Shown here piece by piece: positions 1 through 9,884 of a stretch of DNA of 64,000 bases. A program made the translations under genes and the position numbers. This stretch comes from Quadrisphaera setariae (GTDB lineage Bacteria; Actinomycetota; Actinomycetes; Actinomycetales; Quadrisphaeraceae): the NCBI RefSeq assembly GCF_008041935.1, contig NZ_VKAC01000009.1:124001-188000 (forward strand), given 5' to 3'. The notes below the pieces were generated by a model. That model saw nothing but the letters and a program-made list of their open reading frames with translations, did no database searches and had not been told where the DNA came from. Each line of letters opens with the position of its first letter. Position 1 is the stretch's first letter.

Positions 1-44
1 TGGCGGACCGGAACGCCGAGATCGCGCGCCGGCTCAGCGCCTGA
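1..44 (+). CDS. 3' end of an unidentified gene
   Basis: An open frame enters from the left edge and ends at a TGA at 42-44; the visible tail reads ADRNAEIARRLSA. Thirteen residues are too few to name the protein. In many actinobacteria lysA or argS lies before hom, but the tail does not clearly match either, so no function is given. It converges on the minus-strand SdpI-family gene, whose stop lies 15 bases further on. Confidence 0.45.
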   Translation, partial: ADRNAEIARRLSA

Positions 45-59
45 GGCCAGCGCCGCAGG

Positions 60-440
60 TCAGCGGCTGAGCGATCCTCGGGCGGCGGCGTCGGCGCGGA
101 CCGCCCCGGCCACGAGCGCCGCGGCCCCGAGCACCGCGCCCCCCACGACGACGGCGGCGAAGGGGCCCGGCGCGCCGGTGGTCGCGCCCACCACGAGCGC
201 ACCGAGCCCGGACAGCGCGAGCAGCGCGCCCGCCACCGCGGCCCAGGGGCGCGCGGCGGCGTGCCCGGTGCGCCAGCCCGCGTCACCGGCGAGGGTGGCG
301 GGGGTGCGCACGCCCACCCAGCGGTTGCGGCGCAGCCGCCCCGCGGCCGCGCGGGCCACCACGTAGGGCACCAGGCCGCCCGCGGCGAGCAGGACGGCGC
401 CCACCAGCACCACCGTCCACACCGGCACCGAGTCGTCCAC
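60..440 (-). CDS. SdpI-family small membrane protein
   Basis: This 126-residue membrane protein begins at a GTG at 440 (VDDSVPVW). It has an N-terminal hydrophobic segment (about residues 7-29), a short cytoplasmic stretch RRNRWVGVRTPATL typical of the SdpI/YhfL family, then two more hydrophobic segments. In Bacillus, SdpI is the immunity and signalling protein against the SdpC toxin. Most actinobacterial relatives are unstudied orphans, and no sdpABC-like toxin gene is visible here, so an immunity role is not supported. The GTG start is supported by a TACCCT hexamer 7 bases upstream. The reading frame stays open far upstream into hom antisense, but that part is shadow. Confidence 0.8.
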   Translation of the reverse strand: MDDSVPVWTVVLVGAVLLAAGGLVPYVVARAAAGRLRRNRWVGVRTPATLAGDAGWRTGHAAARPWAAVAGALLALSGLGALVVGATTGAPGPFAAVVVGGAVLGAAALVAGAVRADAAARGSLSR

Positions 441-447
441 GCGCCGA

Positions 448-453
448 AGGGTA
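448..453 (-). promoter_or_regulatory. Candidate -10 element of the SdpI-family gene
   Basis: On the minus strand TACCCT ends 7 bases before the GTG start at 440. This spacing fits a transcript starting at or next to the start codon, meaning leaderless. No -35 match is obvious. Confidence 0.5.
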
Positions 454-540
454 CGCGGGGCGCACGGGGACCCCGGCCGTCTGGGAGACTGGCGCGCCGC
501 GGGGCTCGACCCGTGACCGGGCCGGTGGACAGGAGCGGGT

Positions 541-1884
541 GTGGAGCGGGTGCGGGTGGCGCTGCTGGGCTGCGGCTCGGTGGGCAGCCAGGTGGCGGTG
601 GCGCTGGCGCCGGGCTCGGAGAGCGTGGCCGAACTGTCGGCCCGCGCCGGGGTGGCGATCGAGCTGGTCGGGATCGCCGTGCGCGACGCGAGCGCGCCGC
701 GCGAGGGCGTGGACGGGGTGCTCGACCGCGCGCTGCTCACCGCCGACGCCGATGCGCTGGTGACCCGCGCCGACGTCGTCGTCGAGCTGGTGGGGGGTCT
801 GGAGCCGGCGCGCAGCCTGCTGCTGCGGGCCTTCGAGCACGGCGCGAGCGCCGTCACCGGCAACAAGGCCCTGCTGGCCGCCCACGGGCGCGAGCTGCAC
901 GCCGCCGCTGACGCCGCCGGGGTGGACCTGTACTTCGAGGCGGCCGTGGCCGGCGCCATCCCGATCATCAGGCCGCTGCGGGAGTCGCTCGCCGGCGACC
1001 GCGTCGAGCGGGTGCTCGGCATCGTCAACGGCACCACCAACTACGTGCTCGACCAGATGGACTCCCGCGGCGAGACGTTCGACGCCGCCGTGGCCCGCGC
1101 GCAGGAGCTGGGCTTCGCCGAGGCCGACCCCACCGCGGACGTCGACGGGTGGGACGCCGCCGCCAAGGCCGCGATCCTCGCGACGCTCGCCTTCCACACC
1201 CCTGTGACCATCGACGACGTGCACCGCGAGGGGATCCGCTCCGTGTCCGCCGAGGACGTGGCGGCGGCCCGCGAGGCCGGCGCCGTGGTGAAGCTGCTGG
1301 CCGTGGCCGAGCGCACCACCGGCGTCGACGACGCCGGGAACGAGGTCGAGGGCGTGCAGGCCCGCGTGCACCCGGTCCTGCTGAGCCGCGAGCACCCGCT
1401 GGCCAGCGTCCGCGGCGCCTACAACGCGGTCTTCGTCGAGGCCGCCGGAGCCGGTGACCTCATGTTCTACGGCCAGGGCGCGGGCGGGCGGCCCACGGCC
1501 AGCGCCGTCCTGGGCGACCTCGTGACGCTCGCGCGCCACCGCCAGGACGGCAGCCAGGGCCCTCGGGTGCTCGGCCACGCCGACCTGCCGGTGCTGCCCA
1601 CGGACGCGGTGCGCACCCGCTACCAGGTGCGCCTCGTGGTGGCGGACCGCCCCGGGGTGCTCGCCGCGGTCGCCCAGGTCTTCGCCGCCCACGGGGTCTC
1701 CATCGAGACCGTGCGCCAGCGGCCGTCCGCGGGAGCGGTGGCCGGCGAGGGCGGGTCGGCCTCGCTGGTCGTCGTGACGCACACCGCCGCCGACGCCGCC
1801 CTGGCCGGGTGCGTGGCGGACCTGTCGGAGCTCGACGCCGTGGCCTCGGTGGCCTCGGTGCTGCGTGTGGAAGGGGACAGCTGA
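541..1884 (+). CDS. hom: Homoserine dehydrogenase
   Basis: Reduces aspartate semialdehyde to homoserine with NAD(P)H, the branch step to threonine and methionine. The 447-residue protein has the Rossmann motif GCGSVG at 10-15, GNKALLA around 107-113, [11 protein letters not shown] from residue 163, and a C-terminal ACT domain from about residue 362 ([19 protein letters not shown]), the usual site of threonine feedback control. Length is normal for the ACT-containing class. The start is a GTG preceded by AGGAGCG at 531-537. The stop overlaps the thrC ATG by one base, so hom, thrC and thrB form one transcription unit. Confidence 0.97.
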   Translation: MERVRVALLGCGSVGSQVAVALAPGSESVAELSARAGVAIELVGIAVRDASAPREGVDGVLDRALLTADADALVTRADVVVELVGGLEPARSLLLRAFEHGASAVTGNKALLAAHGRELHAAADAAGVDLYFEAAVAGAIPIIRPLRESLAGDRVERVLGIVNGTTNYVLDQMDSRGETFDAAVARAQELGFAEADPTADVDGWDAAAKAAILATLAFHTPVTIDDVHREGIRSVSAEDVAAAREAGAVVKLLAVAERTTGVDDAGNEVEGVQARVHPVLLSREHPLASVRGAYNAVFVEAAGAGDLMFYGQGAGGRPTASAVLGDLVTLARHRQDGSQGPRVLGHADLPVLPTDAVRTRYQVRLVVADRPGVLAAVAQVFAAHGVSIETVRQRPSAGAVAGEGGSASLVVVTHTAADAALAGCVADLSELDAVASVASVLRVEGDS

Positions 1885-2984
1885 TGGCGCACCAGTGGCG
1901 CGGGGTGGTCGAGGAGTACCGGGAGCGCCTGCCCGTCGTGGCAGGAGCGCCCGCGGTGACGCTCGGCGAGGGGGGCACGCCGCTCGTGCGCGCCCGCCAC
2001 CTGTCGGAGCTCACCGGCTGCGACGTCCGGCTCAAGGTGGAGGGCTGCAACCCCACCGGCTCCTTCAAGGACCGCGGCATGACGGTGGCGATGACGCGCG
2101 CCGCCGCCGACGGCGCCCGGGCCGTGATCTGCGCCTCCACGGGCAACACCTCCGCTTCGGCGGCCGCCTACGCCACCGCCGCGGGCCTGTCCTGCGGCGT
2201 GCTCGTGCCCGACGGCCGCATCGCCATGGGCAAGCTCAGCCAGGCGGTCGCCCACGGCGCGACGCTGCTGCAGGTGGACGGCAACTTCGACGACTGCCTG
2301 CGGCTCGCCCGCGAGCTCGCCGAGGCCTACCCGGTGGAGCTGGTGAACTCCGTCAACCCGGCGCGCATCGAGGGGCAGAAGACGGCGGCCTTCGAGGTGG
2401 TGGACGCCCTCGGCGACGCCCCCGACGTGCACTGCCTGCCCGTCGGCAACGCCGGCAACATCACCGCCTACTGGCGCGGCTACACGGAGTACGCAGCCAC
2501 CTCGGGCCAGCCGGGCCCCGCCACCCGGCGTCCGCGCATGTGGGGCTTCCAGGCCGCCGGTGCCGCGCCGATCGTCGAGGGGCGTCCGGTGGAGTCGCCC
2601 GACACCATCGCCACCGCCATCCGCATCGGCAACCCCGCCTCCTGGGACCAGGCCGTCGCCGCCCGCGACGAGTCCGGTGGCGTGGTCGAGGCGGTGACCG
2701 ACGAGGAGATCCTCGCGGCCCACCGGCTGCTGTCCTCCCGTGACGGCGTCTTCGTGGAGCCCGCTTCCGCCGCAGGCGTCGCCGGTCTGCTCAAGCGCCA
2801 CGCGGCGGGTCTGGTGGAGCGGGGGCTCACCATCGTCGTCACGGTGACCGGCCACGGCCTCAAGGACCCCCAGTGGGCCCTGCGCGAGGCCGACGGCAGC
2901 GAGGTCCGCCCCGTCCGGGTCGGCGTCGACGCCGACTCCGCCGCGGGTGCGCTCGGCCTGGAGCGGGCGCGGGCGCTGGCGTGA
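1884..2984 (+). CDS. thrC: Threonine synthase
   Basis: PLP enzyme converting O-phosphohomoserine to threonine. The 366-residue protein is of the short bacterial/actinobacterial type. The PLP lysine is K62 in [11 protein letters not shown], the [11 protein letters not shown] loop binds the phosphate of the substrate or cofactor, and the glycine-rich PVGNAGN motif lies further on. The ATG at 1884 shares its A with the hom stop codon (TGATG). The frame is open further upstream inside hom, but that is overlap without a start signal. The end overlaps the thrB GTG (GTGA), suggesting translational coupling. Confidence 0.97.
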   Translation: MAHQWRGVVEEYRERLPVVAGAPAVTLGEGGTPLVRARHLSELTGCDVRLKVEGCNPTGSFKDRGMTVAMTRAAADGARAVICASTGNTSASAAAYATAAGLSCGVLVPDGRIAMGKLSQAVAHGATLLQVDGNFDDCLRLARELAEAYPVELVNSVNPARIEGQKTAAFEVVDALGDAPDVHCLPVGNAGNITAYWRGYTEYAATSGQPGPATRRPRMWGFQAAGAAPIVEGRPVESPDTIATAIRIGNPASWDQAVAARDESGGVVEAVTDEEILAAHRLLSSRDGVFVEPASAAGVAGLLKRHAAGLVERGLTIVVTVTGHGLKDPQWALREADGSEVRPVRVGVDADSAAGALGLERARALA

Positions 2985-3937
2985 GCACCCCGGTCCTCGG
3001 ACGCCGGGTGCGCGTGGTCGTCCCCGGCTCCAGCGCCAACCTGGGGCCCGGCTTCGACGCCCTGGGGCTGGCGCTCGGACTGCGCGACGAGGTGGTCGTC
3101 GAGGCGCTGGCCGGGACGGCGCGCGGCGGCGACGAGGCGTCCAGCGCGGAGGTGGAGGTCAGCGGCGAGGGCTCCGGCTCGATCCGCGGCGGTGAGGGCA
3201 ACCTGCTGGTCAGGTCGGTGAGGGCGGCGCTGCACGCCGCCGGCGTCGCCGCCGCCGACCAGCCGCGCCTGCGCGTGACCAGTCGCAACGGCGTGCCCCA
3301 CGGGCGCGGCGTGGGCTCCTCGGCCGCCGCGGTGGTGGCCGGGGCGGCCGCCGGGTCGGCGCTGCTGGACGAGCCGCTGCCCCGCGAGGTGCTGCTCGAC
3401 CTGGTCTGCGGGATCGAGGGCCACCCCGACAACGCGGCGGCCTCCCTGCTGGGCGGCCTCACGCTCGGCTGGCGCGAGGGCGCCCACGGCCCCTGGCGCG
3501 CGGTGCGGGTCGACCCCTGTGCTGACGTGGTGCCGGTGCTCTGCGTGCCCGACGTCGAGCTCTCCACCGCCCGCGCCCGCGCCATGCTGCCGCTGCACGT
3601 CACCCATGGTGACGCCGCCCACACCGCTGGCCGCGCAGCCCTGCTCGTGGAAGCCGTCACCCGCCGGCCGGACCTGCTGCTCGCCGCCACCGAGGACCGC
3701 CTCCACCAGGAGCAGCGGGCGGCCGCCATGCCCGCCAGCGCCTCGCTGCTCGGCGACCTGCGCGCCGCCGGGCACGCCGCCGTCATCTCCGGCGCGGGCC
3801 CCTCGGTGCTCGTCCTCTGCGCGGGCGACGCAGCGGCCGCCGGTGCTCGTGCGCTGGTGGGAGCCCGTTCCGGCTGGCTCGCGCTGGAGCCCGGAGTGGC
3901 GCGCGAGGGCGTCGCCGTGGAGGTGCTGGCCGGCTGA
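2981..3937 (+). CDS. thrB: Homoserine kinase
   Basis: GHMP-family kinase that phosphorylates homoserine with ATP to make the thrC substrate. The 318-residue protein starts [20 protein letters not shown]. The family ATP-binding motif [12 protein letters not shown] is at about 105-116, with a C-terminal GAGPSVLVL motif. The GTG start is taken because it overlaps the thrC stop and gives the N-terminus expected for the family. It is the last gene of the hom-thrC-thrB unit; rho follows after 387 bases. Confidence 0.97.
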   Translation: MSTPVLGRRVRVVVPGSSANLGPGFDALGLALGLRDEVVVEALAGTARGGDEASSAEVEVSGEGSGSIRGGEGNLLVRSVRAALHAAGVAAADQPRLRVTSRNGVPHGRGVGSSAAAVVAGAAAGSALLDEPLPREVLLDLVCGIEGHPDNAAASLLGGLTLGWREGAHGPWRAVRVDPCADVVPVLCVPDVELSTARARAMLPLHVTHGDAAHTAGRAALLVEAVTRRPDLLLAATEDRLHQEQRAAAMPASASLLGDLRAAGHAAVISGAGPSVLVLCAGDAAAAGARALVGARSGWLALEPGVAREGVAVEVLAG

Positions 3938-4324
3938 CGGCAGGACCCGTCGCCGCGAACACCTCAGAGAGCGCAGTGGTGCGCCGATGGGACGTGCGGG
4001 GACACCGGAGGGCTTCGCGGCCGTTCGGGTGGTGTCTCGACGACGCCGGAGCTGCCGCTTCGAGCACGAGGCGGCTGCTCTGACCGGGTGCTAGTGTGGG
4101 TCCAGCCCTGCTGGCCTTCGCGCGGCGCCGCTGTCGCCGCCATCTGCTGGCCCCACGGGTCGACACATCTGCCGTGGAGATCCACGGGCCCTCTCCGCTC
4201 TGCCGGACCTGCGCACCGCGCATGTCTGCGATCGGAGTCCCGCACGGCGTCACTCCGCACCGGCCTCTGCCCGGTGACCCGCCTCTGGTGTCCACCGAGG
4301 CGCTGACGAGGGGGAAGGACCTTC
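3938..4324 (+). other. Long intergenic region and rho 5' leader
   Basis: These 387 bases between thrB and rho hold no convincing gene; the open frames crossing it lack start signals and family features. No strong terminator hairpin was found after thrB. A candidate -10 for rho lies at 4092-4097, which would leave a leader of roughly 220 bases. GAAGGA at 4314-4319 is the probable ribosome binding site for the rho GTG. Confidence 0.5.
4092..4097 (+). promoter_or_regulatory. Candidate -10 element for rho
   Basis: TAGTGT within GGTGCTAGTGTGGG matches the actinobacterial TANNNT -10 pattern. A convincing -35 at 17-18 bases is not visible. It is the only such hexamer noticed in the thrB-rho gap that is well placed for rho. 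Confidence 0.4.
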
Positions 4325-6649
4325 GTGACCGACACCACCGAGATCGCCGCACCGGCGCAGTCCGGCGCAGCGACCGAGCCCGGCGCGCGCCGCGCCGGGC
4401 TCACCGGCCTCCGCCTGCCCGAGCTGCAGGCGCTGGCGGTGCAGCTGGGCGTCTCCGGAACGGCCCGGATGCGCAAGAGCGAGCTGCTCGACGTCATCAA
4501 GGCCGCCCAGGCCGGCGGTCAGCCCAGCACCGGGACCGGCGCCGCTGCCGCTGCTGGTGGCGAGGCCGCGCCCGCCACCCGCACCAGCGCCGTCCGCCGC
4601 CAGCGCCGCTCCCCGGAGCAGTCGCCCGCCGAGACCGCTGCACCTGCTGCCTCCGCCGCCGAGATCGTCGCCGAGCCGGCAGCTGCGCCGGTCGTGGAGC
4701 CCTCCGCGCCGGCCGCCGAGGCGCCCGAGCAGCGCAGCGACGAGCGTCCCGCCCGTCGCACCCGCGCGCCTCGCGAGCGCGTCGAGCGGTCCGCTGGTGC
4801 CGACCGTGTTGAGCGCGCTGACCGTCCGGAGCGCGTCGAGCGGTCCGCTGGTGCCGACCGTGTTGAGCGCGCTGACCGTCCGGAGCGCGTCGAGCGGTCC
4901 GCTGGTGCCGACCGCGCTGAGCGCGCTGACCGTCCGGAGCGCGTCGAGCGGCCCGCTGGCGCCGACCGCGCTGAGCGCACCGACCGTGCTGCGCAGCCCG
5001 CCGCCGACGCCCAGGCGCTGCTGCCCGACCTCGCCGAGCTGGCCGAGGCGCGCGTCGAGCGCACGGACCGCGTCGAGCGCACGGACCGCGTCGAGCGCGC
5101 GGACCGCGCCGACCGGGTCGAGCGCCCCGAGCGCTCGTCCCAGCGCGACGCCCGCGACCGCGCCGAGGAGGTGCGCCTCGACCTCGACCGCGCCCTCGCC
5201 GAGCGCAGCGAGCGCAACGACCGCGCGCGTCGTGAGCGCGGGGAGCAGGTCCGCACCGAGGAGCGCTCCGCACCCCTCCAGCGCACGTCCGTCCCGCCGC
5301 AGCAGCGCCTCGACCAGGCCGTCCCCGGCGAGGACGAGGACGACGACGACCTGCGCGGACGCCGCGGACGCCGTGGGCGCTACCGCGACCGCGACCGCAA
5401 GGGCCGCCGCGGGCGCACCGATCCGGGCCTGGAGGCCGAGGCTCCCGTCGAGGTCTCCCCGGACGACGTGCTCGTCCCGGTGGCGGGCATCCTCGACGTG
5501 CTCGACAACTACGCGTTCATCCGCACCTCCGGCTACCTCGCCGGCCCGAACGACGTGTACGTGCCGCTCGGCCAGGTGAAGAAGTCCGGGCTGCGCCCGG
5601 GCGACGCCGTCACCGGTGCCGTCAAGGCCCCCCGCGACGGTGAGCAGGCGCAGCAGCAGGCCGCTGGCGGGCGCGGGGCGCAGAAGTTCAACGCGCTCGT
5701 CCGCCTCGACAGCGTCAACGGCATGTCGCCCGACGAGGCGCGCCGCCGTCCGGAGTTCAGCAAGCTCACGCCGCTGTACCCGAACGAGCGCCTGCGCCTG
5801 GAGACCGAGCCGGGCATCACGGCGACGCGCATCGTCGACCTGGTCGCCCCCATCGGCAAGGGCCAGCGCGGTCTCATCGTCTCGCCGCCCAAGGCCGGCA
5901 AGACCCTGATGATGCAGGCGATCGCCAACGCGATCAGCATCAACAACCCCGAGGTCCACCTCATGGTCGTGCTCGTCGACGAGCGCCCCGAAGAGGTCAC
6001 GGACATGCAGCGGACCGTGAAGGGCGAGGTCATCGCCTCGACCTTCGACCGGCCCGCGTCCGACCACACCGCTGCCGCCGAGCTCGCCATCGAGCGGGCC
6101 AAGCGCCTGGTGGAGCTGGGGCACGACGTCGTCGTGCTGCTCGACTCGCTGACCCGCCTGGGCCGCGCCTACAACCTCGCCGCGCCGGCGAGCGGGCGCA
6201 TCCTGTCCGGCGGTGTCGACGCTGCCGCGCTGTACCACCCGAAGAAGTTCTTCGGTGCTGCCCGCAACATCGAGAACGGCGGCTCGCTGACGATCATCGC
6301 CTCGGCGCTCGTCGAGACCGGCTCGAAGGCCGACGAGGTCATCTTCGAGGAGTTCAAGGGCACCGGGAACATGGAGCTGCGGCTCGACCGTCGCCTGGCC
6401 GACAAGCGGGTGTTCCCCGCCGTCGACGTGAACCCCTCCGGCACGCGCCGCGAGGAGATCCTCCTGGGCCGCGAGGAGCTGGCGGTGATGTGGAAGCTCC
6501 GCCGGGTGCTCACCGCGCTCGACAGCCAGCAGTCCCTCGAGCTGCTGCTCAGCAAGATGCGCGACACGAAGAGCAACACCGAGTTCCTCATGCAGGTGAA
6601 GGCGCAGACCCCGACGGCCGGCGGCGCCCGCCCGCCGGCGAAGGACTGA
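4325..6649 (+). CDS. rho: Transcription termination factor Rho
   Basis: Hexameric RNA-dependent ATPase that ends transcription. At 774 residues it is much longer than E. coli Rho (419) because of an actinobacterial N-terminal insertion. Order: Rho N-terminal helical domain (about 25-65, [13 protein letters not shown]), an Ala/Pro then Arg/Glu/Asp-rich disordered region (about 70-375) with a four-copy 18-residue tandem repeat at 151-222, the cold-shock-like RNA-binding domain from about 378, and the ATPase core. Walker A is SPPKAGKT (K526, T527) and the Walker B aspartate is D607 in [12 protein letters not shown]. The GTG start has GAAGGA five bases upstream. A strong hairpin follows the stop, so rho seems to be transcribed alone. 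Confidence 0.97.
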   Translation: MTDTTEIAAPAQSGAATEPGARRAGLTGLRLPELQALAVQLGVSGTARMRKSELLDVIKAAQAGGQPSTGTGAAAAAGGEAAPATRTSAVRRQRRSPEQSPAETAAPAASAAEIVAEPAAAPVVEPSAPAAEAPEQRSDERPARRTRAPRERVERSAGADRVERADRPERVERSAGADRVERADRPERVERSAGADRAERADRPERVERPAGADRAERTDRAAQPAADAQALLPDLAELAEARVERTDRVERTDRVERADRADRVERPERSSQRDARDRAEEVRLDLDRALAERSERNDRARRERGEQVRTEERSAPLQRTSVPPQQRLDQAVPGEDEDDDDLRGRRGRRGRYRDRDRKGRRGRTDPGLEAEAPVEVSPDDVLVPVAGILDVLDNYAFIRTSGYLAGPNDVYVPLGQVKKSGLRPGDAVTGAVKAPRDGEQAQQQAAGGRGAQKFNALVRLDSVNGMSPDEARRRPEFSKLTPLYPNERLRLETEPGITATRIVDLVAPIGKGQRGLIVSPPKAGKTLMMQAIANAISINNPEVHLMVVLVDERPEEVTDMQRTVKGEVIASTFDRPASDHTAAAELAIERAKRLVELGHDVVVLLDSLTRLGRAYNLAAPASGRILSGGVDAAALYHPKKFFGAARNIENGGSLTIIASALVETGSKADEVIFEEFKGTGNMELRLDRRLADKRVFPAVDVNPSGTRREEILLGREELAVMWKLRRVLTALDSQQSLELLLSKMRDTKSNTEFLMQVKAQTPTAGGARPPAKD
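4775..4990 (+). repeat. 54-bp in-frame tandem repeat inside rho
   Basis: Four consecutive 54-bp units encode 18-residue repeats of the type [18 protein letters not shown]. The first two units are almost identical in DNA; the third and fourth carry a few changes (V to A, S to P, A to T). More degenerate [17 protein letters not shown] copies follow near 5050-5130. The repeat keeps the frame and the Arg/Glu/Asp composition of the disordered Rho N-terminal region. High DNA identity suggests recent expansion. Confidence 0.93.
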
Positions 6650-6677
6650 CCTCCACCGCTCAGGGGACGCCCCTGGT

Positions 6678-6715
6678 GCAGCAGACCCCGCGGGAAGCCC
6701 CGCGGGGTCTGCTGC
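6678..6715 (+). terminator. Terminator hairpin after rho
   Basis: A perfect 17-bp inverted repeat (6678-6694 with 6699-6715) with a 4-base loop follows the rho stop by 28 bases. It is GC-rich and followed only by GTTAG, so there is no long U tract, as is usual in actinobacteria. Confidence 0.8.
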
Positions 6716-6827
6716 GTTAGGAGGAGTGCCAGTCCTGCTGGCAGACTGCTCGCCGGCTCCGGCTCACGTGCGCTCCGTTCCGAGGGGGCAGCACGACCCG
6801 GCGGCCACCGACACTCGAGGAGATGCT

Positions 6828-7037
6828 GTGAAGAGCGAGATCCACCCGGACTACCACGAGACCACCGTGACCTGCACCTGCGGGAACACGTTCACCACGC
6901 GCAGCTCCGCGCCCGGCACGGAGATCCGCGCCGACGTGTGCAGCGCCTGCCACCCGTTCTACACGGGCAAGCAGAAGATCCTCGACACCGGCGGCCGCAT
7001 CGCGCGCTTCAACCAGCGCTACGCGAAGAAGAGCTGA
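6828..7037 (+). CDS. rpmE: 50S ribosomal protein L31
   Basis: Large-subunit ribosomal protein of 69 residues starting [20 protein letters not shown]. It is the zinc-binding (C+) form, with a CTC pair and a later CSAC pair as ligands, and has the conserved [16 protein letters not shown] segment. The GTG start is chosen because it gives the family N-terminus (M/V-K-x-x-I-H-P) and has CGAGGAG upstream. A longer open frame to 6726 is not conserved. A short inverted repeat (6727-6732 with 6738-6743) lies upstream and a hairpin follows the gene. Confidence 0.96.
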   Translation: MKSEIHPDYHETTVTCTCGNTFTTRSSAPGTEIRADVCSACHPFYTGKQKILDTGGRIARFNQRYAKKS

Positions 7038-7049
7038 CACCGGCTCCCT

Positions 7050-7090
7050 CGAACGCCGGCCCGCCCCGAGCAGGGGAGGGCCGGCGTTCG
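7050..7090 (+). terminator. Hairpin after rpmE
   Basis: A perfect 13-bp inverted repeat (7050-7062 with 7078-7090) with a G/C-rich loop starts 12 bases after the rpmE stop. There is no T tract. It lies 45 bases before prfA and probably separates the two units, at least partly. Confidence 0.7.
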
Positions 7091-7134
7091 TCGTGCCACC
7101 CCCACGCAGCACCCCCCACACGCCAGGAGACCCC

Positions 7135-8238
7135 GTGACCAGCCCCACCGGTGGTGAGCGGTCACCCGACCGCCTCAGCGAGATGCTCGCCGAGCACGCC
7201 GAGGTCGAGCGCCAGCTCGCCGACCCCGCCGTCCACGCCGACGCCTCCCGCGCCCGCGCGCTGGGGCGCCGCTACGCCGAGCTGGGGCGGGTGGCCGTGG
7301 CCGCCGCCGCCCGGGAGGCCGCAGAGGAGGACCTGGCGGCGGGCCGCCAGCTGGCCGCGGAGGACCCCGCCTTCGCCGAGGAGCTGCCGGCGCTGGAGGA
7401 GGCCGAGCGCACCGCCGCGGACCGCCTGCGCGAGGTGCTGGCGCCGCGCGACCCGGAGGACGGCTCCGACGTCATCCTGGAGGTGAAGGCGGGGGAGGGC
7501 GGTGAGGAGTCCGCCCTGTTCGCGGGGGACGTGCTGCGCATGTACCTGCGGTGGGCCGAGCGGTCGGGCTGGCGCACCGAGGTGCTGTCGTCCACCGACT
7601 CCGACCTGGGCGGCTACAAGGACGTCTCCGTGGCGGTGAAGCGCCGCGGTGGCGACGACGGCCTCGACGGGCCGTGGGCGCGCCTGAAGTTCGAGGGTGG
7701 GGTGCACCGGGTGCAGCGCGTGCCGGTCACGGAGTCGCAGGGTCGCATCCACACCTCCGCCGTCGGCGTCGTGGTGGTCCCGGAGGTGGAGGACGCGGGC
7801 GAGGTGGAGATCAGCCAGAACGACCTGCGCATCGACGTCTTCAGGTCTTCGGGACCCGGCGGCCAGAGCGTCAACACCACCGACTCCGCCGTCCGCATCA
7901 CCCACCTGCCCACGGGCACCGTGGTGAGCTGCCAGAACGAGAAGAGCCAGCTGCAGAACCGCGAGCAGGCGATGCGCATCCTGCGGGCGCGGCTGCGCGC
8001 GGCCCAGCAGGAGGCCGCTGAGGCGTCCGCGTCCGCTGCGCGCCGCTCGCAGGTGCGCACGGTGGACAGGTCCGAGCGGATCCGCACGTACAACTACCCC
8101 GAGAACCGCATCAGCGACCACCGCACCGGGTACAAGGCCTACAACCTCGACCAGGTGCTCGCCGGAGACCTCGACCCCGTCGTGCAGTCCTGCGTCGACG
8201 CCGACCTCGCCGCCCGTCTCGCCGACGCCGGTGCCTGA
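7135..8238 (+). CDS. prfA: Peptide chain release factor 1
   Basis: Reads UAA and UAG and triggers release of the finished peptide. The 367-residue protein has the GGQ motif at 242-244 ([10 protein letters not shown]), the methylation target of PrmC, and the codon-recognition segment [18 protein letters not shown] with the RF1-type P-x-T. The GTG at 7135 has AGGAGA five bases upstream. The frame also opens at 7093, but that start has no ribosome binding site. The end overlaps prmC by 8 bases. Confidence 0.97.
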   Translation: MTSPTGGERSPDRLSEMLAEHAEVERQLADPAVHADASRARALGRRYAELGRVAVAAAAREAAEEDLAAGRQLAAEDPAFAEELPALEEAERTAADRLREVLAPRDPEDGSDVILEVKAGEGGEESALFAGDVLRMYLRWAERSGWRTEVLSSTDSDLGGYKDVSVAVKRRGGDDGLDGPWARLKFEGGVHRVQRVPVTESQGRIHTSAVGVVVVPEVEDAGEVEISQNDLRIDVFRSSGPGGQSVNTTDSAVRITHLPTGTVVSCQNEKSQLQNREQAMRILRARLRAAQQEAAEASASAARRSQVRTVDRSERIRTYNYPENRISDHRTGYKAYNLDQVLAGDLDPVVQSCVDADLAARLADAGA

Positions 8239-9208
8239 CCGCGTGGACGACCTCGCGGGCACCTCGGTGGACGACGAGCGCCGCGGCGGCGACCTGGGAG
8301 CCGTGCTGCGCGCCGCGAGAGCGCGCCTGGCAGCGGCCGGCGTCCCCTCGCCGGCCGTCGACGCCGACCTCCTGGCCGCCGGAGTGCTGGGCCTGGGGCT
8401 GGGGGAGCTGCGGGCCGCCGCCCTGCGCGGCACCGCGCTGACGGCCGGCCAGGCCGGGCGGCTGGCCGCGCTGGTGGCGCGGCGGGAGGCGCGCGAGCCG
8501 CTGCAGCACCTGCTCGGCACCGCGCCGTTCCGAGGTCTGGAGCTCCTCGTCGGCCCCGGTGTCTTCGTGCCGCGCCCGGAGACCGAGACCACGGCCGGCC
8601 TCGCCGTCGAGGCCGCCGCGCAGGTCGCGCGCAGCGGGCGCCGCCCGCTCGTGGTGGACCTCTGCACCGGCTCGGGGGCCGTGGCGCTGGCGGTCGCGTC
8701 GGAGGTGCCGTCCGCCGTCGTCGTCGCCGTCGAGCTCGACCCGGGCGCGCACGCGTGGGCGCGCCGGAACGTCGACGCGCACCGGTCCGCTGAGCGGGTG
8801 CGGCTGGTCCTGGGCGACGCGACGTCGGCGGAGGTGCTCCCCGAGCTCGACGGGACGGTGGACGTGGTCGCCTCCAACCCGCCGTACGTGCCCCCCGGTG
8901 CCGTCCCCCGAGAGCCGGAGGTCCGCGACCACGACCCGGCGCTCGCGCTGTGGGGCGGCGGCGAGGACGGCCTGCTCGTCCCGCGCGGCGTGGTCGCGCG
9001 GGCGGCGGCGCTGCTGGCGCCCGGCGGGTTCGTCGTCGTCGAGCACGCCGAGGTGCAGGGAGAGTCGCTGCGCGGGCTGCTGGCGCCGCCCGCCTGGGAG
9101 GGCGCCACCACCCACGACGACGCCGGCGGCAGGCCCCGTGCGACGAGCGCCCGCCTCGCCCGGCCTGCTGGCACCTGCGCGCCGCCAGGATCCGCCCCGT
9201 CGCAGTGA
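8231..9208 (+). CDS. prmC: Release factor glutamine methyltransferase
   Basis: SAM-dependent N5-glutamine methyltransferase acting on the GGQ glutamine of release factors. The 325-residue protein has an N-terminal helical domain (about 20-95), a SAM-binding motif around [16 protein letters not shown], and the catalytic NPPY motif at 216-219. The start used is the GTG at 8231 inside the prfA end; a second GTG at 8243 is possible. The C-terminal tail ([15 protein letters not shown]) is not conserved. The pairing with its substrate gene prfA is typical. Confidence 0.95.
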   Translation: MPDRVDDLAGTSVDDERRGGDLGAVLRAARARLAAAGVPSPAVDADLLAAGVLGLGLGELRAAALRGTALTAGQAGRLAALVARREAREPLQHLLGTAPFRGLELLVGPGVFVPRPETETTAGLAVEAAAQVARSGRRPLVVDLCTGSGAVALAVASEVPSAVVVAVELDPGAHAWARRNVDAHRSAERVRLVLGDATSAEVLPELDGTVDVVASNPPYVPPGAVPREPEVRDHDPALALWGGGEDGLLVPRGVVARAAALLAPGGFVVVEHAEVQGESLRGLLAPPAWEGATTHDDAGGRPRATSARLARPAGTCAPPGSAPSQ

Positions 9209-9221
9209 CACACTGGCGTCC

Positions 9222-9884
9222 GTGAGCAGCCGCTACGACTGCACGGACCCCTCCGCCCGCGAGGCGGGCCTGCGCCACGCCCGTGACGCCCTCGCCCGCG
9301 GCGAGCTGGTGGTGCTGCCGACCGACACGGTGCACGGCATCGCCGCCGACGCCTTCGACGCCGAGGCCGTGACCCGCCTGCTGGCTGCCAAGGGCCGCGG
9401 CCGGTCGATGCCGCCGCCCGTGCTCGTCTCCGACGTCGCCGTGCTGGACGGACTGGCCACGGGCGTCCCGCCGGAGGCCCGGGCGCTGGCCGAGGCGTTC
9501 TGGCCCGGCGGGCTGACGCTGGTGTGCCGCGCCCAGCCCTCCCTGCGGTGGGACCTCGGCGACACCGGCGGCACCGTGGCCGTGCGGGTGCCAGACCACG
9601 ACCTGGCGCGCGAGCTGCTGCGCTCCACCGGGCCCCTCGCGGTCAGCAGCGCCAACCGCACCGGGCAGCCCGCGGCGACCACGGCCGCCGAGGCCGAGGC
9701 GCAGCTGGGCGACGCCGTGGCCGCCTACCTCGACGACGGCGAGGCCGCCCGCGCCGACGCCCCGCCCTCCACCATCGTCGACGCGACCGGCGAGCGCCTC
9801 AGGGTGCTTCGCCGCGGCGCCGTGCCCACCGCGGCGCTCCGCATGGTGGTCCCGGTGGACGACGAGGACGAGCCTCCAGGGTGA
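9222..9884 (+). CDS. Threonylcarbamoyl-AMP synthase (Sua5/YwlC/YrdC family)
   Basis: Makes threonylcarbamoyl-adenylate from threonine, bicarbonate and ATP for the t6A37 modification of ANN-reading tRNAs. The 220-residue protein consists of the YrdC domain only: LVVLPTDTVHGIAADAF at 26-42, the KGRGRSMPPPVLV segment, and the PLAVSSANRTGQPA motif. It lacks the C-terminal Sua5 domain. The GTG start lies 13 bases after the prmC stop. The end overlaps the next gene by 4 bases (GTGA). Confidence 0.93.
   Translation: MSSRYDCTDPSAREAGLRHARDALARGELVVLPTDTVHGIAADAFDAEAVTRLLAAKGRGRSMPPPVLVSDVAVLDGLATGVPPEARALAEAFWPGGLTLVCRAQPSLRWDLGDTGGTVAVRVPDHDLARELLRSTGPLAVSSANRTGQPAATTAAEAEAQLGDAVAAYLDDGEAARADAPPSTIVDATGERLRVLRRGAVPTAALRMVVPVDDEDEPPG

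Noticed and set aside
1-44. Naming the left-edge fragment lysA from synteny
   Set aside because: The 13 visible residues do not show a LysA C-terminal pattern.
4088-4306. A 72-codon open frame in the rho leader
   Set aside because: It overlaps the candidate promoter, has no ribosome binding site and no conserved pattern.
4775-4990. Regular repeats considered as a CRISPR array
   Set aside because: Units are directly adjacent with no spacers and keep the rho frame; this is a coding tandem repeat.
4250-6238. A 662-codon minus-strand frame opposite rho
   Set aside because: Its repeats are simply the complement of the rho tandem repeat; no start signal.
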